This document shows, one piece after another, positions 44,639 through 53,128 of a stretch of 64,000 nt of DNA. The DNA lies in assembly GCF_007827275.1 (NCBI RefSeq), contig NZ_VISE01000001.1, positions 3,410,001 to 3,474,000 on the forward strand, in the 5' to 3' direction. Every line of letters begins with the position of its first letter. Position 1 is the first letter of the stretch. Made by a program: the position numbers and the translations under genes. The DNA comes from Gillisia sp. Hel_I_86 (GTDB lineage: Bacteria; Bacteroidota; Bacteroidia; Flavobacteriales; Flavobacteriaceae). The notes below the pieces were generated by a model. The model saw nothing but the letters and a program-made list of their open reading frames with translations, did not search any database and had not been told where the DNA came from.

Positions 44639-45138
44639 AATATTTCATTTATGCAGTTAAACAATTTTGATTTTATCCGCTTGATTTTTACGGCTATGTG
44701 ATTTTCAGATAATCCAAGTATATCTGAAATTTCTCGGTATGCTAATCCTTCCAAGTACAGAGCAATTATTGCTTTATCTCCTTCATTCAATTTTTTGACA
44801 CACTTTCTTAAAGCAATTATTTTTTCATTATTTTTTTCATTACCCTCTTCCGAACCTAAATTAGAAATAGTCATACTATCTAATCTTATAAATCGATTTT
44901 GGGTCTTTGCGTATTTAGATTTAAAACGAAGACAAACATTTAATGCTATTCTAAACATCCAAGTGGCAATAGAAGAGTTACCTTTAAATGAACTCATCGA
45001 CTTCCATATGTGAACTAAAACTTCCTGAAAAAGGTCTTTCGAATCTTCACTACTAACTGAATAAATAGAGCAAATTCTATATAACTTATCCTGATTTTCT
45101 TGCAAAGCAGAAAGAAATATGGTTTTCTGTTTTTCCAT
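44635..45138 (-). CDS. ECF-type RNA polymerase sigma factor (cassette C14)
   Basis: 167 residues. Region 2 is ENQDKLYRICSIYSVSSEDSKDLFQEVLVHIWKSM with SSIATWMFRIALNVC after it. Region 4 is LNEGDKAIIALYLEGLAYREISDILGLSENHIAVKIKRIKSKL, the helix-turn-helix that reads the -35 element. It is the first gene of C14 and directs transcription of unknown targets. A sigma factor carried as a mobile cassette could reprogram a host or control other cassettes. Confidence 0.92.
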   Translation of the reverse strand: MEKQKTIFLSALQENQDKLYRICSIYSVSSEDSKDLFQEVLVHIWKSMSSFKGNSSIATWMFRIALNVCLRFKSKYAKTQNRFIRLDSMTISNLGSEEGNEKNNEKIIALRKCVKKLNEGDKAIIALYLEGLAYREISDILGLSENHIAVKIKRIKSKLFNCINEIL

Positions 45139-45261
45139 TTTTAATACTTCCCTTTACTATTTTAGTTACCATAGTTTGATAAATATGACAGTTTAGTGTG
45201 TTTTTTAGTAAATAATATGATGATAAGGCTCTTATTTAGTTAGAATGGTCAGTATTAATGG

Positions 45262-45389
45262 CAACGGTCTTGTTTAACGCAAGTGGCGTGGAGTATGGAC
45301 GCGAACTTGTCGGCTTTGTTGTTTGTTACTTGATCTCTAAAATAACACTTTTCACGAGTATGCCCGCCATTTGCTGTTAAACGATGTTG
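45262..45389 (-). repeat. attC of cassette C13
   Basis: A complete standard site (CACGAGTATGCCCGCC). The C13 arms GTTGTAATGC and GCATTACAAC pair over ten bases. Confidence 0.9.
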
Positions 45390-45403
45390 TAATGCGTTAT
45401 TTT

Positions 45404-45859
45404 TTACGTGAAATATTCTTTAAAATATCTCAACAATTTTTTTTCCTCACTGTTAAATATCATAATTATAATTACATAGAAAATAATAGGAAACAAAAAG
45501 AAAAGTATTGGAATTTCTAAATTTAATGTCAATTGTAAAATCAACATAACAATTGGAAGCAGTAATATAATTACTAATCCATTTTTGAATTTAGTTTTTA
45601 ATTTAATGTGAGTTTTATTTTTATTAAGTTCAGATGCAACTCCGTAAGCAATAATAGCGCTTTTCGCTTTTTCATTAATATCTAATGCGTAATTTGTTCC
45701 AATTGAAAAGTTCAAGCTTATTATGAATTCATTTTCGGTCAACCATTTCAAAAAGAATTTTTTTTCATCCTTTTCAAGTTTGTTTTCTCTTAACTCATTA
45801 AGACTTAAATTGACAATTAATTCTTCGTTCATAGTTTTCAAAAATAGTATTTTGTTCAT
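45404..45859 (-). CDS. Small membrane protein (cassette C13)
   Basis: A 151-residue protein; an internal ATG at 45832 (MNEELIVNLS) is an alternative start. A soluble N-terminal half (ELRENKLEKDEKKFFLKWLTENEF) is followed by a double membrane segment (GLVIILLLPIVMLILQLTL and IPILFFLFPIIFYVIIIMIF), then a short basic tail. No known family. It is the only gene of C13. Confidence 0.65.
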   Translation of the reverse strand: MNKILFLKTMNEELIVNLSLNELRENKLEKDEKKFFLKWLTENEFIISLNFSIGTNYALDINEKAKSAIIAYGVASELNKNKTHIKLKTKFKNGLVIILLLPIVMLILQLTLNLEIPILFFLFPIIFYVIIIMIFNSEEKKLLRYFKEYFT

Positions 45860-45980
45860 TTATCAGTCTTCTTTGTTATACTTTTTAAGTCATAATTTTT
45901 TTAATTACTGATCAAAATTGACTAAAAATCAAAAACTTTTTTTGAATCAACTTAAATTCGAAATGTGAGTTAATGCATTA

Positions 45981-46108
45981 CAACGGTCTTGTTTAACGCA
46001 AGTGGCGTGGAGTAGGGACGCGAACTTGTCGGCTTTGTTGTTTGTTACATGGTCTCTAAAATAACACTTTTCACCACAATACCCGCTATTTGCTGTTAAA
46101 CGATGTTG
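45981..46108 (-). repeat. attC of cassette C12
   Basis: A complete standard site. C12 begins GTTGTACCTCGTGGCG and ends CGCCATGAGTTACAAC, pairing at 14 of 16 positions. Confidence 0.9.
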
Positions 46109-46635
46109 TACCTCGTGGCGCTACGCAATTATGTTATTTTGTTGTATGCCTTTTTTATCTTATCTGAATATTCACTTTTTTTCAGGTTTGAGTAAGGGTC
46201 AGTTTCTATTTTTTGGTTCTTAATCAATTCCCCCATTTTTCAAGTCCGAGTTAAAGTCAACCTTATAAATTAAAAGCATTCAAATTATCCATTTTTTATG
46301 CTTGAGTAAAAGTCGGAATAATAATCTAAATGCCCGTTTTTTTACTTTTTTCACATCCGAGTCAAAGTCGATGAAATTATTTAATTATTTGTTCATTATT
46401 TCTATTTCTCATTTGGCTTTTTTAGATCTGAGTAAGAATCTGCGCACTGATTTTAAAGATGTTCTATTTTTAAATTTTTCATCTTTTAAAATTCTTTTTC
46501 ATAAAGTCAGAGTTGAGTGAGTTTTTACCAAAATCTTAAAAAAGTCAGCGCAACAGTTGCGGGAGATTGGTTTTTTTATTTAGATTTTCAACAGTTTTTT
46601 TTTCGGTATTTTCATTCTGCGCCATGAGTTACAAC
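46106..46635 (-). other. ORF-less cassette C12 (divergent family 1)
   Basis: About 525 bp without a gene. Units such as TTTTTTCAGGTTTGAGTAAG (near 46180), TCAAGTCCGAGTTAAAGTC (near 46239) and TTATGCTTGAGTAAAAGTCG (near 46297) follow the family 1 consensus. The palindrome CGCAACAGTTGCG is perfect at 46549-46561. The sequence has diverged far from C6 and C10 while keeping these features. Confidence 0.7.
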
Positions 46636-46759
46636 GGTCTCGGTTATCGCAAGTTGCGGGAGTAAGAATGCGGATTTGTCGGCTTAGTTGTTTCCATAAT
46701 TGGTCTCTAAAATAACAATTTTCAGCAAACTACCCGTTATTTGCGATGAACCGTTGTTG
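46632..46759 (-). repeat. Variant attC of cassette C11
   Basis: CAACGGTCTCGGTTATCGCA on the left and TTGCGATGAACCGTTGTTG on the right, intermediate between the standard type and the TATATCGACAAG type. The C11 arms GTTGCATAC and GTATGCAAC pair over nine bases. Confidence 0.85.
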
Positions 46760-47291
46760 CATACTGGAAAAAATCCTCTAATCTTGTTTCAAAACCCAAA
46801 TAAATTTTCTGAATTTACATTTTTGTCTGACGTTTTTTTATAGTTCACTTTTGTATAAATGGTTTTATTGAAACTGATTTAAAAATAAATCCTCTTTTAA
46901 TTTGCTGTTTTTAAGTCTGAGTAGGAGCGAGTAGAATTTGTTTTTAAGTTCAAAATTCTCATTTTTTGTTTTTTTGATCTTTAAGAGTTGTTTTCTTAAG
47001 CTTAATTTTTCTTAAAAATAGTCGGAGTTGTTTTTGTCAATTTTCGAGAATTTCGTTTTCTAAGTTTCAAGTTTTTCTTCATTAAATATTCTATTTACGG
47101 GACAGTCGGCTTTTTTTGATCATTTACCGATAAGTTTAAATTATTTTTTTTAAGATCAGAGTCTGATTTTCATTAATCTGGATCAGAAAAGCAACTTCTC
47201 ATTTTGTCAATTTTTGATTTTTAAGTTTTTTTCCGCACGTTTTTTTCTTTTTCTTTTAACGAAAATCACTCTGTTTTTTCTTGTATGCAAC
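46757..47291 (-). other. ORF-less cassette C11 (family 2)
   Basis: About 530 bp without a gene, a diverged relative of C23. It shares GGAAAAA near the start, TTAAGAGTTGTTTTCTTAA, AATAGTCGG and the end TTTTTTCTTGTATGCAAC. Function unknown. Confidence 0.7.
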
Positions 47292-47415
47292 GGTCTTGTT
47301 TAACGCAAGTGGCGTGGAATAGGGACGCGAACTTGTCGGCTTTGTTGTTTTTTAATTGGTCTCTAAAATAACACTTTTCACCAGAATGCCCGCCATTTGC
47401 TGTTAAACGATGTTG
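47288..47415 (-). repeat. attC of cassette C10
   Basis: A complete standard site with CCCGCCATTTGC as at 38675. The next cassette starts GTTGCACCGCG. Confidence 0.9.
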
Positions 47416-47963
47416 CACCGCGTAGCGATCCTCGGAATATGTTGTTTTGTTGCCAGCCTTTTTAAGTCATTTTGTTCTTTTCCAAATCTTGATTTTATTT
47501 TTCACGTCCGAGCAAGAGCCAGTTTTTTAATTTTTTTGTTCTTGATTATTTTTGTCATTTTTCTCGTCTTGGTTATTGTCAGAGTGGTAAATCTAAAGCT
47601 ATTCATTTTATCCATTTTTCATGCTTGAGTAAAAGTCGGAATAATAAGCTGAATGCATCTATTTTTATTTTTTTTTACGCCCGAATAAAAGTTTGCGTAC
47701 AGATTTTAAAAATTCTCGAGTATTTCTTCTTCTTTTCATTTATTCTTTATCTAATCAAAATCCGCGGACTGATTTTAAGAGCATCCAATTTTCACGTTTT
47801 TCATCTTTTTAAATTTTTCCCGTAAACCTTGCGGTTGAGTGGTTTTTCTTTTAACTAAAATCTTGAAAAAGTCAACGCAACAGTTGCGGAAGATTGGTTT
47901 TTATCAATTAAAACTTCAAATATGTTCTTTACGAGATTTTGTTTCCGAGCTATGCGTTGCAAC
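47413..47963 (-). other. ORF-less cassette C10 (family 1)
   Basis: About 545 bp, a near copy of C17 and C19. The perfect palindrome CGCAACAGTTGCG is at 47876-47888. On the minus strand a TTGACT lies just after the palindrome, with TAAAAG 17 bp further on. A promoter there is possible, but the Bacteroidota -7 consensus is not evident. Confidence 0.7.
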
Positions 47964-48087
47964 GGTCTTGGTTAAGGCAAGTGGCGTGGAGTAGGGACGC
48001 GTTCTTGTCGGCTTTGTTGTTTTTTACTTGGTCTCTAAAATAGCACTTTTTACCAGAATGCCCGCTATTTGCGCTTAACCGATGTTA
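47960..48087 (-). repeat. attC of cassette C9
   Basis: A complete site of the GGTTAAGG/GCTTAACC subtype. The C9 arms GTTAGGCGC and GCGCCTAAC pair over nine bases. Confidence 0.9.
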
Positions 48088-48099
48088 GGCGCTGACCAT

Positions 48100-49089
48100 T
48101 TAATCATATTTAGCATAGATGGAAAAATATAAATAAGTTATTGATATACCTCTTGGCGAAGAACCATTGCCATGTTTCTCTGGAAATGCATTCATAAATT
48201 CATCCCATGTTGAATTTTGCTCCATATAGCATTCAATAATTTCTTTTGATTTTTTCCTTAGGCTTTTATTTAATTCACCAATAGAATTTAATCCTAATTT
48301 CTGAACATGATTCAGATTTTTTTCAGTTATAGAGTCTCTATTGAAATGTAAATTATTATTTGATAAATCAGCAATTTTCTTATCTAATATGTTACATATA
48401 TCCGACTCTAAAACAAATGCCTGCAAATTTTCCACATTTATAGGCAAGTCGCGATAATCATTTACTCCTTGTGGAATTATTTCTTTTTGACTTTTTACTG
48501 TTCCTTTTCTTAAATAATAAAATTCCTGATCAGCTAATTCCAATAAAGCTGATATTCTAAAAAGCTTACGTTTATGTTTTTTAGAAACACTATTATCTGA
48601 CTTATAGTCTATTTTATGTGAAGTTTCAGCCCAGGCATGTTGAAGTAATGTGCGCACTTGAATTTCAGCTATTAAATTTGAAAATTTGTCATTATTACTA
48701 AGAAAACTGACCTCTTTCGCTCCATGGACTATATAGTGAATCGAAGAATAACCAAATTCTGATTCTTTAACGGGTTCATTTTTATTTGTATTATGATTAT
48801 CAATATTGAACTTATCCTCAATCTGTCTACATATGTATGGAATTTCGCTTAAATATGTTGTTACGATTCGAATTCCAACAATGTCTGTAATATCATTTAA
48901 TTTTTTATACTTATCATTTGATTGAAATTTTAAAATTAAACTGGTTGGATCCTTTAATCTCTTATTAATAAGTTGAATATTTAAATCGGGATATTTCAAT
49001 ACTACTTTCAAATCATTTACTAGAGCTTCTGCAAACTCTTCATAAAGTTTTATGGATTTCTGATATTCTTCTTGAATTGAATTTTTCAT
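48100..49089 (-). CDS. RelA/SpoT-domain protein, possible toxic alarmone synthetase (cassette C9)
   Basis: 329 residues with a (p)ppGpp-synthetase-type nucleotidyltransferase domain: RLKDPTSLILKF, DITDIVGIRIVTTYLSEI, SEFGYSSIHYIVHG and AEIQVRTLLQHAWAETSHKIDYK, in the conserved order, at about residues 45-165. No HD hydrolase domain is present. A helical C-terminal half follows (about 160 residues). Known stand-alone members include small alarmone synthetases and toxSAS toxins that act in phage defence; here no separate antitoxin gene is seen, so any regulation may lie in the C-terminal part. It is the only gene of C9. Confidence 0.88.
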   Translation of the reverse strand: MKNSIQEEYQKSIKLYEEFAEALVNDLKVVLKYPDLNIQLINKRLKDPTSLILKFQSNDKYKKLNDITDIVGIRIVTTYLSEIPYICRQIEDKFNIDNHNTNKNEPVKESEFGYSSIHYIVHGAKEVSFLSNNDKFSNLIAEIQVRTLLQHAWAETSHKIDYKSDNSVSKKHKRKLFRISALLELADQEFYYLRKGTVKSQKEIIPQGVNDYRDLPINVENLQAFVLESDICNILDKKIADLSNNNLHFNRDSITEKNLNHVQKLGLNSIGELNKSLRKKSKEIIECYMEQNSTWDEFMNAFPEKHGNGSSPRGISITYLYFSIYAKYD

Positions 49090-49101
49090 AGGGTTTGCGC
49101 C

Positions 49102-49229
49102 TAACGGTCTTGGTTAAGGCAAGTAGCGTGGAGTAGGGTCTCGTACTTGTCGGCTTAGTTGCTTTTTACTTGGTGTCTAAAATAGCACTTTTCACCAGAA
49201 TACCCGCTATTTGCGCTTAACCGATGTTG
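49102..49229 (-). repeat. attC of cassette C8
   Basis: A complete site of the GGTTAAGG/GCTTAACC subtype (AAGTAGCGTGGAG, GGGTCTCGTACTTGTCGG). The C8 arms GTTGCCAAC and GTTGGCAAC pair over nine bases. The C8 gene reads into it before stopping. Confidence 0.9.
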
Positions 49230-50358
49230 CCAACTGGCTTTTTTCAGATGTTTCCTCATTTCCAATGACGTATAAGTAATAATCCAAAACTGCCAAGTCC
49301 TCTATTAAAGTTTCTTCGCTTATTTCCTTCAACACTTTTATAGTTATTTTATACTTCTCACCTTTGGATAAACCTTTAGGTAATTCAATTCCGAATTTTT
49401 GTAAAGCCAACGTAGATTTATCATTTTTAACATAGTAGTCATTTGAATTGTGAATTATCAAAATCTTTGAAATCAAACCTTCGCCGATTCCCCTAATTTT
49501 AAGTTTCCCTTCCAATGCTGAATTATATCGAAGAGCTAAATCAATTTTATCATCACAAAGCATTATCAACAATTCTCTGAATTTTGTAATCTCTCTTTTT
49601 ATTGTCGGTTTTGGGATTGAAATTAAATGTCCTAAATCCCAAATTTTGAAAAACCAGTCGACATCGATATTTTTGAAATTCGGGTAATCTATTGAGCGAC
49701 GTAACTCTTTAATTGCTTTTTTTCGGTCAGAAACAATTGTTTTGTAGTCCTTACTTTTCTTATATGATTTTAAAACCTTAATAAATTCTCTTCTTTCAAT
49801 AAAAGTCGCTTCAACTTCTTTTTTAAGATCTCTCTTTTCTTTTTTTGCGATTTTCTCGTCTTCTTTTTTTCTTCTTAATCGCTCATCATAATCCGCTTGA
49901 TATTTAGCAAGAAATTTTAAAGTCAAAGGTTTCCCTAAATCAAAAATTTTCTCGAACCAATTTTTTAAATCCTCACACGTTTGACTTTCTTTTGTCATTA
50001 ATGAAAGTTCAACATTGGAATTCAATCCTCCATTTGTACAATTTGCAGAACCAATAAATGCTGTAAAGTCGTATTTATATTTTGATAGATAGAGTTTAGG
50101 ATGAAAGTATTGTTTGTCCGTATGAATGCGCACGTTAAATTCCGAAGTCAATTGTAGTTCGTATAATTTTCGTAATGCTTTAGGGTCAGTTGGTAAATCA
50201 ATACCAACTAAAAAATTCTTTTTGCAATTTTCTTTCAGGCTATCCAAAACTAACTCCAATCCGCTATTATTTAGTAAAGCTACAGCTACCCAAATTTCAT
50301 CTGCTTTTTTAAATTCCGATTTTATTTTAGTTGAAAGTTGGGTAATTACTTTTGTCAT
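49207..50358 (-). CDS. PLD-type nuclease-like protein (cassette C8)
   Basis: 383 residues. The N-terminal phospholipase-D-like domain has one catalytic motif, HPKLYLSKYKYDFTAFIGSANCTNGGL at about residues 85-111, as in PLD-family nucleases that work as dimers. A Lys-rich coiled-coil region (about residues 160-200) and a helical C-terminal domain with RGIGEGLISKILIIHN (a helix-hairpin-helix-like stretch) follow. The last residues (LATSVKRK) are encoded by the attC, with the stop at 49207. A role in DNA restriction or phage defence is plausible but unproven. Confidence 0.82.
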   Translation of the reverse strand: MTKVITQLSTKIKSEFKKADEIWVAVALLNNSGLELVLDSLKENCKKNFLVGIDLPTDPKALRKLYELQLTSEFNVRIHTDKQYFHPKLYLSKYKYDFTAFIGSANCTNGGLNSNVELSLMTKESQTCEDLKNWFEKIFDLGKPLTLKFLAKYQADYDERLRRKKEDEKIAKKEKRDLKKEVEATFIERREFIKVLKSYKKSKDYKTIVSDRKKAIKELRRSIDYPNFKNIDVDWFFKIWDLGHLISIPKPTIKREITKFRELLIMLCDDKIDLALRYNSALEGKLKIRGIGEGLISKILIIHNSNDYYVKNDKSTLALQKFGIELPKGLSKGEKYKITIKVLKEISEETLIEDLAVLDYYLYVIGNEETSEKSQLATSVKRK

Positions 50359-50403
50359 TTAGATAGATTATTGGATTTCTTGTTTTTTTTTTTAGCTTGT
50401 TGG

Positions 50404-50531
50404 CAACGGTCTTGTTTAACGCAAGTGGCGTGGAGTTAGGACGCGAACTTGTCGGCTTTGTTGTTTTTTACTTGGTCTCTAAAATAACACTTTTCACTGG
50501 AATGCCCGCTATTTGCTGTTAAACGATGTTG
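50404..50531 (-). repeat. attC of cassette C7
   Basis: A complete standard site. The C7 arms GTTGGCATT and AATGCCAAC are the same as those of C16, although the cargo differs. Confidence 0.9.
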
Positions 50532-50539
50532 GCATTTCG

Positions 50540-51451
50540 TTACTTCTTATTTCTATTTATTGACTGTTTAATTAAACTCAAAATATATTCAAAATTTTCA
50601 TCCGAACTTATTTGCAATTCATAATCTCCATTTCCCCAATGGCCTGTAGAAGAAACATCTCTTGTTATCTGTTTTGGATCATCTAGTTCTCCGATTGTCA
50701 TATTTATCCACATCTTAAGTGCTTTTTTCTGTGGATGTATATCAATAACATTTCTACCAGTAACAAAAGCTATATATTTCTTTTTAGGTTTCACTTCAAT
50801 CTCATCGAAATTAAGAATGGCATTTTTCATTTTATCGTATAATTCCTTAATCTCTTCTGATACATTTTCTAAATGTTCTTCCTCAGAGTAAACTTTGATT
50901 TCTTTTGCAACTTTGTCAATCGTTTGATCAGTTTTGGATATAGTTTTTATACTTTCTTGTGCTCCAGCTTTTTGGATTTGGTCATAAGAAACTGAATTAT
51001 TCTCATATCTTTTAACTTCCCATAATTCAATAGGCAAGTCTTTAAAATTTATGGCTTCTCTTTGATAATTAGTGAATTTCGGTGATACGAAAATCACTCT
51101 AGATTGTGACCAATCAACATCATTCCTTTTTAAAGTTTTATTTTGACTTTCATTAAATTCTAAAATAAAATCTGCTTTATTATTGAGCATTAGAGCCAAA
51201 TAAGCATAGCCCTGGTCAATTACACTAAAATTCTGATTTCTTTTGTATTCTAATATTACGAATGAATTTGATTCAAAATCAAACGCAAGAGTATCGATTC
51301 TAAAATTGTTTAAGGCAAATTCTGATTTGACTATCTCAAGATCAAATATAGTTTTCAGATTATTTTCTGTTAACTCCTGTATTTCCTTTTCAAGTTTAAA
51401 AGCTTTTTCCTTAATATACTCCAAGGATTTGTCGATTTTGTACAATGCCAT
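50540..51451 (-). CDS. DUF5655-type protein with PD-(D/E)XK-like N-terminal domain (cassette C7)
   Basis: 303 residues. The N-terminal domain contains FRIDTLAFDFESNSFVILEYKRNQNFSVIDQGYAYLALML, where Asp, Glu and Lys are spaced as in PD-(D/E)XK nucleases. The C-terminal 120 residues (KMKNAILNFDEIEVKPKKKYIAFV through DYELQISSDENFEYILSLI) match the DUF5655 layout. It fills C7, with its stop 9 bp from the attC edge. Possibly a DNA-acting defence or repair protein. Confidence 0.82.
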   Translation of the reverse strand: MALYKIDKSLEYIKEKAFKLEKEIQELTENNLKTIFDLEIVKSEFALNNFRIDTLAFDFESNSFVILEYKRNQNFSVIDQGYAYLALMLNNKADFILEFNESQNKTLKRNDVDWSQSRVIFVSPKFTNYQREAINFKDLPIELWEVKRYENNSVSYDQIQKAGAQESIKTISKTDQTIDKVAKEIKVYSEEEHLENVSEEIKELYDKMKNAILNFDEIEVKPKKKYIAFVTGRNVIDIHPQKKALKMWINMTIGELDDPKQITRDVSSTGHWGNGDYELQISSDENFEYILSLIKQSINRNKK

Positions 51452-51475
51452 TTAGTTGCTGTATTTAATGAATGC

Positions 51476-51603
51476 CAACGGTCTTGTTTAACGCAAGTGG
51501 CGTGGGGTAAGGACGCGAACTTGTCGGCTTTGTTGTTTTTTCCTTGGTCTCTAAAATAACACTTTTCACTAGAATGCCCGCTATTTGCTGTTAAACGATG
51601 TTG
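51476..51603 (-). repeat. attC of cassette C6
   Basis: A complete standard site (GGGGTAAGGACGCG, CACTAGAATGCCC). It belongs to C6, the near twin of C15 whose site is at 43098. Confidence 0.9.
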
Positions 51604-52147
51604 TATTTCGTGGCGATCCTCGGAATATGTTGTTTTGTCGCCAGCCTTTTTAAGTCATTTTGTTCTTTTCTGAATTTTGATTTTATTTTTCACGTCCGAG
51701 CAAGACCCAGTTTTTTAATTTTTTTGTTCTTACTTATTTTTGTCATTTTTCACGTCTTGGTTAATGTCAGAATTGTAAATCTAAAGGTATTCATTTTTTC
51801 CATTTTTCATGCTTGAGTAAAAGTCGGAATAATAAGCTGGAGGCATCTATTTTTATTTTTTTTTACGCCCGAGTAAAAGTTTGCGTACAGATTTTAAAAA
51901 TTCTCGAGTATTTCTTCTTCTTTTCATTTATTTTTTATCTAATCAAAATCCGCGGACTGATTTTAAGAGCATCCAATTTTCACATTTTTCGTTCTTTTTA
52001 ATTTTCCATAAAAATTAAGCATGAGTGTTTTTTGTTTTAACTAAAATCTTAAAAAAGTCAGCGTAACAGTTGCGAATGATCGGTTTTTAAATTCAGATTT
52101 GCCGTTATTTTTTTTGCGTATTTTCATTCTGAGCCATGAATTACAAC
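51601..52147 (-). other. ORF-less cassette C6 (family 1)
   Basis: About 545 bp, nearly identical to C15 and to the uninterrupted parts of C38. Differences are single bases in T runs plus a short block (AATCAAAATCCGCGGACTG versus AGTCAAAATCCATACACTG). No gene on either strand. Confidence 0.75.
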
Positions 52148-52271
52148 GGTCTTGTTTAACGCAAGTGGCGTGGAGTAAGTACGCGAACTTGTCGGTTTTG
52201 TTGTTTGTTACTTGGTCTCTAAAATAACACTTTTCAATCGAATGCCCGCTATTTGCTGTTAAACGATGTTG
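52144..52271 (-). repeat. attC of cassette C5 (twin of the C24 site)
   Basis: It carries the private variants of the site at 30597 (GGAGTAAGTACGCG, TTTTCAATCGAATGCCC). Identity with C24 begins at the left edge of this attC and ends at the right edge of the cassette. Confidence 0.92.
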
Positions 52272-52552
52272 TGCACAGTACAATTGAAATTAATTATTTC
52301 TTTATATAACTATGAAAATGCATCAAAATTTTATATTGCATTATAAGTAATTTGATTTTTGGATAGTCATATTATTTGGATATCAGAATTAATTTTACAA
52401 TAAAGTCTTAACAGAGCAATTTTTATACTGTTTTGAGTTGAAAATAAATAAGTGGACAAATCTAATCTGATTTGCCCACTTGTTGTAGATCTTTTGAATG
52501 ATAAATATTTAAAATTTTTATACGTGTTACAAATCAATTTTTTTTATCATTT

Positions 52553-52891
52553 CTATTGCTCCGTTATAATTATTGGTTCTTGCTCTGTAATTTCTATTAC
52601 TGCATTATGTGATCTTTGTTCAGTAATGGTTATTGGCTCTTGTTCTACGATTTCTATTATTGCCTCGTTTGATTTCTGTTTAGTATAAGTTATTGGCTGT
52701 TGTTCTACAATCTCAATTACTTCGTAATTTGATTTCTGCTCAGTAATAGTTATTGGTTCTTGCTCTACGATTTCAATTGCTACATTATTTAATTTCTGTT
52801 CAGTAATAATGTTTTCGTTAGAATCAACGTTCTCCGAACACGAGTAAAGTAAAAATCCAAGTAATGCTAAAAAAATTGTTTGCTTTTTCAT
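52553..52891 (-). CDS. Repeat lipoprotein, copy B (cassette C5)
   Basis: Identical to the 112-residue protein at 31006-31344: lipobox LLYSC, then four 20-residue repeats. The surrounding noncoding DNA is also identical, so the whole cassette was duplicated recently. The copies lie 21.5 kb apart with different neighbours. Confidence 0.75.
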   Translation of the reverse strand: MKKQTIFLALLGFLLYSCSENVDSNENIITEQKLNNVAIEIVEQEPITITEQKSNYEVIEIVEQQPITYTKQKSNEAIIEIVEQEPITITEQRSHNAVIEITEQEPIIITEQ

Positions 52892-52988
52892 AATTTATTG
52901 ATTTTTAAAGCAATATAATAAAATTATCTCAATTAGTATATGTTTTAGTTAAGTTATTGAATGGAGCATTTTGTTTATGTATTGTGCA

Positions 52989-53114
52989 CAACGTTTTTGT
53001 ATATGGGCTGTGGCGTGCCTCGGCACAGGCCTTTCCTGATAAAGACCGGCTTTGGAAAATCCGTAGGATTTTCCAAGTGTGGACTGACCTAGCCATAGCT
53101 TATATGCGGTGTTG
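52989..53114 (-). repeat. Divergent attC of cassette C4
   Basis: CAACGTTTTTGTATATGGGC on the left and AGCTTATATGCGGTGTTG on the right, with inner arms CTGTGGCG and TAGCCATAG, and a central GGAAAATCC/GGATTTTCC hairpin. It is related to the site at 26501 and almost the same as 53720. The C4 arms GTTGGGCTT and AAGCCCAAC pair. Confidence 0.85.
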
Positions 53115-53128
53115 GGCTTTCGTACTTT

